DNA of 10,541 nt from Pseudolabrys sp. (GCA_026125925.1 JAHCKF010000089.1:1-10541); one strand, 5' to 3'. Counted from the first letter of the stretch, positions 1-7,433 are shown. Numbers and translations: made by a program. Notes: generated by a model not told the origin, from the sequence alone.

Positions 1-7
1 GAAAGCG

Positions 8-85
8 GGGACCCATACGCCGTGACATCTCGATGGCGCGGTGGCTATGGGTCCCGGGTCTCGCTGTCGCTCGCCCGGGATGACG
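8..85. repeat. Palindromic intergenic repeat downstream of ribF
   Basis: Two overlapping inverted repeats are visible. Stem A pairs GGGACCCATA (8-17) with TATGGGTCCC (46-55). Stem B pairs TCCCGGG (52-58) with CCCGGGA (74-80). They share bases 52-55, so they cannot form together. The right part, ending in GGGATGACG, resembles dispersed palindromic elements I remember from Bradyrhizobium-like genomes. It starts just past the ribF stop codon and could help end ribF transcripts, but there is no T-run for a classical intrinsic terminator. The left edge may continue beyond the window. Confidence 0.6.
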
Positions 86-86
86 G

Positions 87-1064
87 CTAGAGAGTCCCCA
101 ACCGCGGAAACGCCTTGCCCGATCGCTGCAGCGACGCGCGCGCCTGGGCAACGTCGGCGATCATGTTCCTCTTCAAGGCCTCGATCGACGGGAATTTCTG
201 TTCGTGACGGATCCAGCCGATGAAGGCGACATCGAGCGTCTTGCCGTAGAGATCGCCCTCGAAGTCGAGCAGGAAGATCTCGAGCAGCGGCGCGCCGTCG
301 TCGAACATCGGCCGCGTGCCGAACGAGGCGACGCCATCGACGCGCTGGCCGTCGATATCGGCGCGCACCGCGTAGATGCCGTGCTTGAGCTGGCAAGACG
401 GATCGAGCCGGATATTGGCCGTCGGAAAGCCGAGCTCGCGGCCGCGCTTCTCGCCATGGATGACTTCGCCGGTGATGAACCACGGCGCGCCGAGCAGTTC
501 GGCCGCCTCGACGACCTTGCCCTGCGCGAGCGTCTCGCGGATCGAGCCGGACGACACCGGCCTGCCCTCGTCTTCCAAGGGTGGCACGACATCGACCGGA
601 AATCCGATCCGCGTGCCTTCGAAACTCAGGAAATTCGGCGATCCGGCGCGGCCTTTGCCGAAGTGAAAGTCATAGCCGATGGCGACGCCGCCGATGCCGA
701 ACTTCTCCACAAGAATGCGGCGCACGAAATCCTCGGCCGTCGTCGCGGCGAAGGCAGCGTCGAAGTGGAACACGATGGCGCCGTCGAGACCGGTTCCAGC
801 CAGCAGCCGCAGCTTGTTGCGGTCGCTCGACAGCGAGAACAGCGGCGCGTGCGGCTGAAAGAACCTGCGCGGATGCGGCGAAAACGTGAGGGCCGCGGCC
901 TTGCGGCCAAGCTGGGCGGCGCGCTCGAGCGCGGTGCCGATCACCTGGCGGTGGCCGCGATGCACGCCGTCGAAATTGCCGATGGCAACCACGGCGCCAT
1001 ACAGCGCACCCGGCTCGCCATCGGTCACGACGGTAAAGGGCCGGTCGGACGAAACTTCGCTCAT
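87..1064 (-). CDS. ribF: Bifunctional riboflavin kinase / FMN adenylyltransferase
   Basis: This cytoplasmic enzyme phosphorylates riboflavin to FMN and then adenylates FMN to FAD, using ATP in both steps. The 325-residue product has the usual two-domain layout and length. The N-terminal adenylyltransferase domain (about 20-180) carries the HIGH-like motif GNFDGVHRGH (29-38), TFSPHP (60-65), GYDFHFGKGRAGS (130-142) and SSGSIRETL (171-179). The C-terminal kinase domain (about 185-310) carries GRELGFPTAN (208-217), DLYG (271-274) and HEQKF (287-291). The start is ATG, followed by a short non-conserved tail before the first strand. No strong ribosome binding site is visible upstream, so the exact start is less certain than the gene. 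It reads away from the response-regulator gene, and a palindromic repeat follows its TAG stop. From memory, a TIGR01459 HAD gene commonly sits next to ribF in Hyphomicrobiales. Here that gene is on the same strand but about 2.3 kb upstream, with two plus-strand genes between. Confidence 0.97.
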   Translation of the reverse strand: MSEVSSDRPFTVVTDGEPGALYGAVVAIGNFDGVHRGHRQVIGTALERAAQLGRKAAALTFSPHPRRFFQPHAPLFSLSSDRNKLRLLAGTGLDGAIVFHFDAAFAATTAEDFVRRILVEKFGIGGVAIGYDFHFGKGRAGSPNFLSFEGTRIGFPVDVVPPLEDEGRPVSSGSIRETLAQGKVVEAAELLGAPWFITGEVIHGEKRGRELGFPTANIRLDPSCQLKHGIYAVRADIDGQRVDGVASFGTRPMFDDGAPLLEIFLLDFEGDLYGKTLDVAFIGWIRHEQKFPSIEALKRNMIADVAQARASLQRSGKAFPRLGTL

Positions 1065-1285
1065 GTCGGGTCGGATTCTCGCGCCAATTCGGGCCGTTGT
1101 GTCAGCGGGTTGCCGCTCTTTACGCTTCGGCCACCACGTTAGGCAACCGCCATATCCAAGTATGGACAGCGTTAAGAGTTATTAGTCCGTTACCAAAGCT
1201 TCAAGTTAACCGGATATTCAAAAGCGGAACGTTAGAGTACGAACAATAGCGATGGGGACGCCCCGGGCGGGGCGTGGATAAGATC
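1065..1285. promoter_or_regulatory. Divergent intergenic region ribF / response regulator
   Basis: This gap separates two divergent genes and should hold promoters for both. Its right half (about 1150-1250) is rich in A and T, in clear contrast to the flanking coding DNA, as expected for a promoter in a high-GC genome. It contains an imperfect dyad (1186-1214) centred near AAGCTT and a GANTC site (GATTC, 1074-1078). I could not place -35 and -10 boxes with confidence. Confidence 0.45.
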
Positions 1286-1687
1286 ATGGCCGTCGATCTG
1301 TCGATGCCGGTGCTGGTCGTGGACGACTACTCCACGATGGTCCGCATTATCCGCAATCTGTTGAAGCAGCTCGGCTTTGTCGAAATCGACGAGGCCAATG
1401 ACGGGCGCGCGGCGCTGGCCAAGATGCGCGAGCGCCGGTACGGCCTCGTCATCTCCGACTGGAACATGGAGCCTATGACCGGCTACGACCTGCTGCGCCA
1501 GGTCCGCGGCGATGAAGCCCTGGCGGCAACGCCGTTCATCATGATCACCGCCGAATCCAAGACCGAGAACGTCATCGCCGCCAAGAAGGCCGGCGTCTCC
1601 AACTATATCGTCAAGCCGTTCAACGCCCAGACGCTGAAGGCCAAGATCGACGCCGTGTTCGAACCGGCCGACGCCCCGGCGGCGTAA
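1286..1687 (+). CDS. Single-domain CheY-like response regulator
   Basis: This is a stand-alone receiver domain of 133 residues with no output domain, so it should act by phosphorylation-dependent protein binding, as CheY does. Numbered from the ATG, it has the acidic pair D13-D14, phospho-acceptor D58 in SDWNMEPMTG, switch residue T88 in MITAES, aromatic Y107 and invariant K110 in KPF. I chose ATG 1286 over the in-frame GTG at 1274. GGA at 1276-1278 sits seven bases before the ATG, and the extra residues MDKI add nothing recognisable. A canonical CheY reads DWNMPxM after the phospho-acceptor. Here an E precedes the proline, a variant I recall from other alphaproteobacteria. No kinase or chemotaxis gene is adjacent, so the partner is unknown. 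A TipF-like EAL protein about 3 kb away makes a link to motility or polarity possible, but that is inference. A palindromic repeat follows 10 bp after the stop. Confidence 0.93.
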   Translation: MAVDLSMPVLVVDDYSTMVRIIRNLLKQLGFVEIDEANDGRAALAKMRERRYGLVISDWNMEPMTGYDLLRQVRGDEALAATPFIMITAESKTENVIAAKKAGVSNYIVKPFNAQTLKAKIDAVFEPADAPAA

Positions 1688-1697
1688 GCGCAGCCTT

Positions 1698-1770
1698 TGT
1701 AGCCCGGGTGAAGCGAAGCGAAACCCGGGAATGGCCGCTCCCGGCTTTCGCTGCGCTCAGCCGGGCTACA
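1698..1770. repeat. 73-bp palindromic intergenic repeat
   Basis: The left arm (1698-1730) and right arm (1739-1770) are reverse complements, apart from one inserted base and a few substitutions, around an 8-base loop (1731-1738). The ends match exactly: TGTAGCCCGG (1698-1707) against CCGGGCTACA (1761-1770). The pattern of TAGCCCGG plus a GAAGCGAAGCG-like body resembles dispersed elements of Bradyrhizobium-type genomes (from memory). It lies between the response regulator and garD on the same strand and could form a strong RNA hairpin that separates the two transcripts. Confidence 0.8.
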
Positions 1771-1833
1771 GCAATCCGAGGTGCCTTCCCTCATCGCCCG
1801 CGCGCGCTATATTAGCGTCTTGCCCGGAGACGT

Positions 1834-3387
1834 ATGATGACCATACCGGTGAAGCCGCCCGCCGAGACGCCGCGCTACATCAAGCTCAACGACGCCGACA
1901 ACGTCGCCATCGTCGCCAATGCCTTCGGCATGCCGGCCGGCTCGCGCTTTCCCGACGGCCTGACGCTGAAGGATTACGTGCCGCAGGGCCACAAGGTGGC
2001 GCTCACCGAAATCCCGAAGGACCGGCCGATCGTCCGCTACGGCGAAGTCATCGGCTACGCGGTGGACGACATCGCCGCCGGGTCCTGGGTCGAGGAATCG
2101 CGGGTGCGCATGCCGGCGCCGCCCAGCCTCGAGGGCCTCGAACTCGCCACCCGCACCCCACCTGCCCTGCCGCCGCTCGAGGGCTATACCTTCGAGGGCT
2201 ACCGTAACAAGGACGGCACCGTCGGCACCAAGAACATCCTCGCCATCTCCACCAGCGTGCAGTGCGTCGCCGGCACGCTGGAGATCGCGCTCAAGCGCAT
2301 CAAGGACGAGTTGCTGCCGAAATATCCGAATGTCGATGACGTGGTCGCGGTGACGCATGTCTATGGCTGCGGCGTCGCCATCAACGCGCCGAAGTCGGAG
2401 ATCCCGATCCGCACCTTGCAGAACCTCGCCCGCCATCCGAACTACGGCGGCGAGGTGATGGTGGTCGGCCTCGGCTGCGAGAAATTATCGCCAGAGCGGC
2501 TGCTGCCCGCCGGCAAGGACGCCGATGCCGAAATCATGCGCCTGCAGGACGAGAGCCTGACCTCGTTCGGCGCCATGATCGAACTCATCATGCGCATGGC
2601 CGACGAGCGGCTGAAGGTCCTGAACGAGCGCAAGCGCGAAACCTGCCCCGCCTCCGATCTCGTCGTCGGCATGCAATGCGGCGGCAGCGACGCCTTCTCC
2701 GGCGTCACCGCCAACCCGGCTTTAGGCTTCGCCTCCGATTTGCTGGTACGCGCCGGCGCCACGGTGATGTTCTCCGAAGTCACCGAGGTGCGCGACGCCA
2801 TCCATCTGCTGACGCCGCGGGCGGCGAGCGAGCAGGTGGCGCGGGACCTGATCCGCGAAATGCAGTGGTACGACGATTATCTCGACAAGGGCGGCGTCGA
2901 TCGCTCGGCCAACACCACCCCCGGCAACAAGAGGGGCGGCCTTGCCAACATCGTCGAAAAGGCGCTCGGCTCGTCGGCGAAATCCGGCTCCAGTGCCATT
3001 TCCGGCGTGCTGGCGCCCGGCGAACGCGTCAAGGACAAGGGCCTCATCTTCGCCGCCACCCCCGCCTCCGACTTCGTCTGCGGCACGCTGCAACTGGCGT
3101 CCGGCATGAACGTCCACATCTTCACCACCGGCCGCGGCACCCCCTATGGTCTGTCGTCGGTGCCGGTGATCAAGGTGGCGACGCGCAAGGAGCTCGCCGA
3201 GCGCTGGTCGGATCTCATCGACCTTAACGCGGGAACCATAGCTACCGGCGAGGCGACCATCGAGGAGGTCGGCTGGGAGCTGTTCCGTCTCATCCTCGAT
3301 GTCGCGAGCGGCCGCAAGAAGACCTGCACCGACAAGTGGGGCCTGTACAATCAGCTCGCGCTGTTCAATCCGGCGCCGATTACGTGA
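1834..3387 (+). CDS. garD: Galactarate dehydratase
   Basis: GarD removes water from galactarate (mucate) to give 5-keto-4-deoxy-D-glucarate, the entry step of galactarate catabolism, and is a cytoplasmic iron-dependent enzyme. The 517-residue product is close in length to E. coli GarD (about 523). It shares long blocks with that protein as I remember it: DNVAIV near the N-terminus, [75 protein letters not shown] and [10 protein letters not shown]. The layout is an N-terminal SAF domain (about 15-90) followed by the dehydratase domain (about 115-510). These blocks favour galactarate over altronate dehydratase (UxaA). GGAG at 1826-1829 is 4 bases before ATG 1834 and 7 before ATG 1837. The second ATG may be the true start, a one-codon difference. 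No transporter, aldolase, reductase or regulator for this pathway is adjacent. Its TGA stop directly abuts the stop of the convergent HAD gene. Confidence 0.95.
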   Translation: MMTIPVKPPAETPRYIKLNDADNVAIVANAFGMPAGSRFPDGLTLKDYVPQGHKVALTEIPKDRPIVRYGEVIGYAVDDIAAGSWVEESRVRMPAPPSLEGLELATRTPPALPPLEGYTFEGYRNKDGTVGTKNILAISTSVQCVAGTLEIALKRIKDELLPKYPNVDDVVAVTHVYGCGVAINAPKSEIPIRTLQNLARHPNYGGEVMVVGLGCEKLSPERLLPAGKDADAEIMRLQDESLTSFGAMIELIMRMADERLKVLNERKRETCPASDLVVGMQCGGSDAFSGVTANPALGFASDLLVRAGATVMFSEVTEVRDAIHLLTPRAASEQVARDLIREMQWYDDYLDKGGVDRSANTTPGNKRGGLANIVEKALGSSAKSGSSAISGVLAPGERVKDKGLIFAATPASDFVCGTLQLASGMNVHIFTTGRGTPYGLSSVPVIKVATRKELAERWSDLIDLNAGTIATGEATIEEVGWELFRLILDVASGRKKTCTDKWGLYNQLALFNPAPIT

Positions 3388-4245
3388 TCACCAGACCAGA
3401 TGCTTCATCACCGCGGTCGGCATTTCGCCGGCGGCGGCAAACACCGTCTTCATCGCGTCGCGCTGCGGCGTATCGCGGCCGCCGAATTCCTCGGCGTGAA
3501 TGCCGGCGGCGATGAACAGCATGTCGATGCCGAAGGCACGCGCGCCTTTGAGATCGGTGCGCACGGAATCGCCGATCGCCATCACGCGCTTCATATCGAC
3601 CTTACCGCCGAGCGCGGCCTCCGCTTTCGCCAGCGCCATATCGTAGATCGGCCGATACGGCTTGCCGGCGTAAAGCACTTCGCCGCCCATCGTCGCGTAG
3701 AGATCGGCGATCGAGCCGGCGCAATAGATCAGCCGCGAGCCGCGCTCGACGACGAGATCCGGGTTGCCGCAGACCATGAACAGCTTGCGCTTCAGCGCGA
3801 TCTCCAGCCGCTCCCGATAGTCTTCCGGCTTCTCGGCTTCGTCGTCATAGAGGCCGGAACAGACGATGTAGTCGGCCTTTTCCAGCGGCGCGAACGTGGC
3901 GTGCAGGTCCTTGAAGATCGAATGGTCGCGCTCGGGACCGATGTGACAGATGGTCTGCCCCTTGCGATGCGTGATGACGTCGCGCGTGACGTCACCGGAG
4001 GAGACGATGCCGTCATAGGCTTCGCGCGGCACATGCAGATGGTCGATCTGGCGAATCACCGCTTCGCCCGGACGCGGCGCATTGGTGATGAGGATCACGA
4101 CCTTGCCGGTGGCGCGCACGCGCATCAGCGCATCGCAGGCGTCCGGAAACGACACTTCGCCATTATGTACGACGCCCCAGACATCGGACAGGAACACGTC
4201 ATAGGCGGACGCAAGCGCCGAGAAATGCGGTTCGAGATTTGGCAC
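3388..4245 (-). CDS. TIGR01459-type HAD-IIA family hydrolase
   Basis: This is a 285-residue class IIA HAD-superfamily protein, related to NagD and p-nitrophenylphosphatase-type enzymes; its substrate is unknown. HAD landmarks are motif I SDVWGVVHNG with presumed nucleophile D21, motif II ITNAPRP (T54), the cap region (about 75-185), motif III AGKPY (K195) and motif IV GDSVRTD (D216, D221). The usual general acid/base, two residues after the nucleophile, is tryptophan (W23). I recall related sequences also lacking that aspartate, so this is probably a subfamily trait and not damage. The start is GTG, with GGAA about eight bases upstream inside the gap after the EAL gene. It begins 13 bp past the EAL-gene stop on the same strand, so the two are probably co-transcribed. 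Its stop codon abuts the garD stop. Phosphatase activity is inferred from the superfamily only. Confidence 0.9.
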   Translation of the reverse strand: MPNLEPHFSALASAYDVFLSDVWGVVHNGEVSFPDACDALMRVRATGKVVILITNAPRPGEAVIRQIDHLHVPREAYDGIVSSGDVTRDVITHRKGQTICHIGPERDHSIFKDLHATFAPLEKADYIVCSGLYDDEAEKPEDYRERLEIALKRKLFMVCGNPDLVVERGSRLIYCAGSIADLYATMGGEVLYAGKPYRPIYDMALAKAEAALGGKVDMKRVMAIGDSVRTDLKGARAFGIDMLFIAAGIHAEEFGGRDTPQRDAMKTVFAAAGEMPTAVMKHLVW

Positions 4246-4258
4246 GTTCGAGTTCCGG

Positions 4259-5656
4259 TCAAACGGTATGCGCGTTGGCGGCGAGATATTCGCTCAACGT
4301 CTTGGTGGCGGCGGGATTTTCCGGAGCCGGCGGCGGCGCTGCGCCACCTTGCAGCGCTTCCGCGCGCACCGGACGCGGCGCCGAGAACAGGAAGCCCTGG
4401 CCGAAGCGCACGTCGTAATCCAAGAGATCGATCACCGTGCTTTCGTTCTCGATGCGCTCGCCGACGAGATCGATGCCGTTGCGCGCCAGAAGATCGGCGA
4501 GATCCTCGGCCTGAATGTCGCTCTGTGCCGTGGCGGCGCGGTTGAGCAGCAGGTTGGCCGGCACCTTGACGAAACGGAACGAGCGGTCGGCCAGCTCCTT
4601 CGGCTCGAAGCGCAGATCGGTGACGTGGTCCATGGAGAACTTGAACCCGCAGTCGGCCAGCGCAGCGAGGCTCTCATGTTCGATCGGGCCGAACGAACGA
4701 TAGGCCGCCTGTGTGAATTCGAACATCAGCGAGCCGGCGAGCGCGCGATTGGCCCGCATGAAGTCGAGGAATTGCTTGAAGAAGACGGCATCGGTCAGCG
4801 TCGTGCCGTTGATGTTGCAGAACAGGCCGACATCACGGCTCTTGAGTTGCAGGCGGCGCACCACCTGCACGCAGCGGAACACCAGCATGTTGTCGATCTT
4901 GGGCATCAGCCCGGCCGTTTCCGCGACTTCGACGAAATCGACGGCGGGGATGATCTCGCCGTCCTCGGTGCGCAGCCGCGACAGCGCCTCATAGAAGCGC
5001 ACCTTGCGCTGCGGCAGCGTCACGATCGGCTGCAGATAGAGATCGATGCGATTGGCGTCGGCGGCGCGTGCGACCATGTCGCTGATCTCTTCGCGCGACA
5101 GGTTCTTGAACCGGCGCGGCCCGCTCACCGCGTCGGTTTCTTTCAGCGCCAGCGGCACCTCAGCCGCCTCATCGGGAGCGGCCGAGGCCGACGGTGCCAT
5201 CGCCATCGCCGCGGCCGGCGTCGCCGCCGGCTGGTGCTGGACGCCGTTCGGCGTGCCGAGCATCGTCTCGTGCGCGGCGACGGTCTCGGCCAGTTGCCGC
5301 ACCAGACCGCCGAGTTCACCGATCTCGGCGGCGATCGGGTCGACGGCGCCGCGCGCGCGGTTGACGGTCTGCTCGACGCGGCTTTCGACCGCGGCCAGAC
5401 GCCGCGACATTTCGGCCATCTGCCGCGACAGATCGGCGGTACCGCGCGACAGGTCGGCGATCTGGTCGCCGAGGACGCCGCGGTCGCGCAGGCGGCTGGT
5501 GATGGAGTTGTACAGCGCCATGACGATCAGCGCGCCGAGCGCTATGATGGCCGACGTGCGCAGATCCAGCTTGACGCCGAAATACAGGACAGCGCCGATC
5601 GAGCCGGCGATGAGCACCATGCAGATCGCAATGAAGATGGCGCTGAGACGAAGCAT
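4259..5656 (-). CDS. TipF-like membrane protein with coiled coil and degenerate EAL domain
   Basis: The 465-residue product has two N-terminal membrane segments (about 5-27 and 34-50) with a very short loop. A charged coiled-coil stretch follows (about 52-130, with ADLSR repeated at 67-71 and 74-78), then an Ala/Pro-rich linker (about 133-178), an EAL domain (about 188-432) and a Pro/Ala-rich tail. This matches the architecture and size of Caulobacter TipF, a c-di-GMP-binding protein that directs flagellum placement. Conserved EAL residues present are E223 (EAL), N281, E313, D343, K364, E400 and Q420 (QGF). The second aspartate of the DD(F/L)G loop is H344, the following FG is absent, and the usual second glutamate of ExTE is Q316. 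A c-di-GMP receptor role is therefore more likely than phosphodiesterase activity. No strong ribosome binding site is seen before the ATG. It probably leads a two-gene unit with the HAD gene. The TipF assignment rests on architecture and may be too specific. Confidence 0.85.
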   Translation of the reverse strand: MLRLSAIFIAICMVLIAGSIGAVLYFGVKLDLRTSAIIALGALIVMALYNSITSRLRDRGVLGDQIADLSRGTADLSRQMAEMSRRLAAVESRVEQTVNRARGAVDPIAAEIGELGGLVRQLAETVAAHETMLGTPNGVQHQPAATPAAAMAMAPSASAAPDEAAEVPLALKETDAVSGPRRFKNLSREEISDMVARAADANRIDLYLQPIVTLPQRKVRFYEALSRLRTEDGEIIPAVDFVEVAETAGLMPKIDNMLVFRCVQVVRRLQLKSRDVGLFCNINGTTLTDAVFFKQFLDFMRANRALAGSLMFEFTQAAYRSFGPIEHESLAALADCGFKFSMDHVTDLRFEPKELADRSFRFVKVPANLLLNRAATAQSDIQAEDLADLLARNGIDLVGERIENESTVIDLLDYDVRFGQGFLFSAPRPVRAEALQGGAAPPPAPENPAATKTLSEYLAANAHTV

Positions 5657-5906
5657 CTGATTCAGGATCCCGCGGAGCCTCGGTCAGGGTCGGCAAGTCG
5701 CACAATTGGCAGTTCGGGGCAGTCTTGGGGCAATGGCCGGTGATTCGCCTCCGCCCGCCCCAATGTCCATGAGCCGACGCGCCTGCGCAACCGGGAATTC
5801 CTGCTATGGTAACGGCGTTAAGCCACCCTTCCCCAGCACATTTGGCGCAGGCCGGTTAAGCGGCTAAGTCGGAGCCAAGGGCCGACCCAACCGGAACTTC
5901 ACGCCG
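5657..5906. promoter_or_regulatory. Divergent intergenic region TipF-like / GT39 gene
   Basis: This 250-bp gap must carry start signals for both divergent genes. Two GANTC sites (GATTC at 5659-5663 and 5742-5746) lie within 100 bp of the EAL-gene start codon. A seven-base direct repeat, GTTAAGC, occurs at 5817-5823 and 5855-5861 on the glycosyltransferase side. No convincing sigma-70, sigma-54 or full CtrA site (TTAA-N7-TTAA) was found by eye. No short gene or RNA gene is supported here. Confidence 0.4.
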
Positions 5907-7433
5907 ATGCAGGCTTCGCGTTCGACGTCCATCCTCGCCAGGATCGCGGCTGCTCCGGAGCGAGCGCTGCTGGCCATTCTCGCGGCCCACGCCGTGCTGT
6001 GGACGGCGCTTCCTGACCTGCTCTACCCCAATCTGCCGCTCGACCTGATCGAGGCGCTGACCTACGGCCGCGAATGGCAGCTCGGCTACGACAAGCTGCC
6101 CCCGCTGCCTTGGTGGTTGGTGGAGGTGGCCTGGCGCATCGCCGGCCACGATTTCGCTTATTACCTGCTGGCCCAGATCGCGGTCGTCGCCGCGCTCGCC
6201 TTGGTCTTCGTCACCGCCCGGCCGCTGGTGGGGCCGATCGGGGCGCTGGTCGCCGTCCTCATCGTCGATGGCCTGCACTACCTCAACTACACCGCCGCCA
6301 AGTTCAATCACGATGTCGTCCAACTGCCGTTCTGGGCGCTGGCCGGCTATGCCCTGCACCGCGGTCTGCGCGGCGGCCGGCTGTGGCACTGGCTGCTGCT
6401 CGGCTTCGCCGTCGGCATATCGCTATGGGCGAAATACTTCGTCGTCGTGCTGGTGGCGCCGATGGTTGCCTTCGCGCTGTTCGACGAGGACGCCCGCAAG
6501 TCGCTGAAAACGCCCGGGCCCTATCTCGCCGCCGCGGTGGCGCTCATCATCGCCGCGCCGCACCTGATATGGCTGGTGCGCAACGATTTCCTGCCCTTCG
6601 CCTATGCCGAGCACCGCGCCGTGCTGCCGCGCGGCTGGTACGACCACCTGCTGCACCCGTTCGAGTTCGGCATCGGCCAATTGTTCTTCCTCATCCCCTC
6701 GCTGCTGATCGCCGGGCCGCTGTTCATCCCCAAGCGCCGCGCCGACGAAGCGCCGCCGGCGGCGCTCACGGCCGACGCCTTCGACCGCCGCATCGTCACC
6801 TGGCTGGCTTTCGGGCCTTTCGTCGTCGTGCTGCTGATGGGCCTCGTGTCCGGCCGCGGCGCCATCGCCATGTGGGGCTATCCGCTGTGGCTGTTCCTCG
6901 GCCTGTGGCTGGTGATGATGGCGCGGCACGGTATCGCGGGATTCCGCCTGGCGCGCATCGTGGTGACCTGGGCGATCGTGATCGTCGTGCTGGCGCTCGC
7001 CTTCATCACCAATTACGAGATCCTGCCGCGTTTCGATCATCGCTACCGCGCCGTGTTCTTCCCCGGCAGCGCGCTCGCCGACGAGATCGCGCTGCGTTAC
7101 CGCGCCGTCACTGGCCAGCGGCTCGCTTACGTCATCGGCTCGATGTGGGACGGCGGCAATATCGCGCACTACGCGCCGAGCCATCCGCGCGTGCTGATCG
7201 ACGGCAAGCCGGAACGCGCGCCGTGGATCGACCTCAACGACCTGCGCGCGCGCGGCGGCGTCATCGTCTGGACCGACGCGGACTTGAAGGTGGTGCCGCC
7301 GGCCTATCGCAGCGTCGCGCCGGACGCCGCGGTGCAGCCGTCCTTCACGCTGCCCTATCGCCGCGGGCCCGGGCAGATCGCCATCGGCTGGGCGATCGTT
7401 CTGCCGAAGCCAGCATTTGCTGAAGCTAAGTAG
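5907..7433 (+). CDS. GT39 / ArnT-like polytopic membrane glycosyltransferase
   Basis: This 508-residue integral membrane protein has roughly ten hydrophobic segments between residues 20 and 370 and a soluble, probably periplasmic, C-terminal part (about 380-508). The first extramembrane loop carries LDLIEALTYGREWQLGYDK followed by PPL. That is the acidic D46/E49 pattern plus the Pro-Pro-Leu motif typical of PMT/ArnT-like enzymes, which use lipid-linked sugar donors. N134-H135-D136 lie in a later loop. Such proteins transfer a sugar from a polyprenyl-phosphate donor to lipid A, another glycan or a protein, but neither donor nor acceptor can be read from this sequence. Length is usual for the family. 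The ATG has GGA at 5893-5895, somewhat far for a ribosome binding site. No polysaccharide or lipid A genes are adjacent, so context does not narrow the role. It is divergent from the TipF-like gene and convergent with the aminotransferase, with a palindromic repeat between. Confidence 0.88.
   Translation: MQASRSTSILARIAAAPERALLAILAAHAVLWTALPDLLYPNLPLDLIEALTYGREWQLGYDKLPPLPWWLVEVAWRIAGHDFAYYLLAQIAVVAALALVFVTARPLVGPIGALVAVLIVDGLHYLNYTAAKFNHDVVQLPFWALAGYALHRGLRGGRLWHWLLLGFAVGISLWAKYFVVVLVAPMVAFALFDEDARKSLKTPGPYLAAAVALIIAAPHLIWLVRNDFLPFAYAEHRAVLPRGWYDHLLHPFEFGIGQLFFLIPSLLIAGPLFIPKRRADEAPPAALTADAFDRRIVTWLAFGPFVVVLLMGLVSGRGAIAMWGYPLWLFLGLWLVMMARHGIAGFRLARIVVTWAIVIVVLALAFITNYEILPRFDHRYRAVFFPGSALADEIALRYRAVTGQRLAYVIGSMWDGGNIAHYAPSHPRVLIDGKPERAPWIDLNDLRARGGVIVWTDADLKVVPPAYRSVAPDAAVQPSFTLPYRRGPGQIAIGWAIVLPKPAFAEAK

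Noticed and set aside
204..1142. Plus-strand open frame (312 codons) opposite ribF
   Set aside because: The ribF frame contains every family motif. This frame has none, and no start signal.
3400..4545. Plus-strand open frame (381 codons) opposite the HAD gene
   Set aside because: The composition is typical of a shadow frame, and the frame runs across the junction of two well-supported minus-strand genes.
4268..5743. Long plus-strand open frame (491 codons) opposite the TipF-like gene
   Set aside because: Its product is a low-complexity mix rich in R, H, A, D and E without family motifs, as expected from the complement of a GC-rich gene. The minus-strand frame has clear EAL motifs and membrane segments.
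5657..5906. Possible CtrA (TTAA-N7-TTAA) or sigma-54 sites for flagellar-type control
   Set aside because: TTAA-containing words occur near 5811-5861, but none has the required spacing, and no TGGCAC-N5-TTGC match was found.
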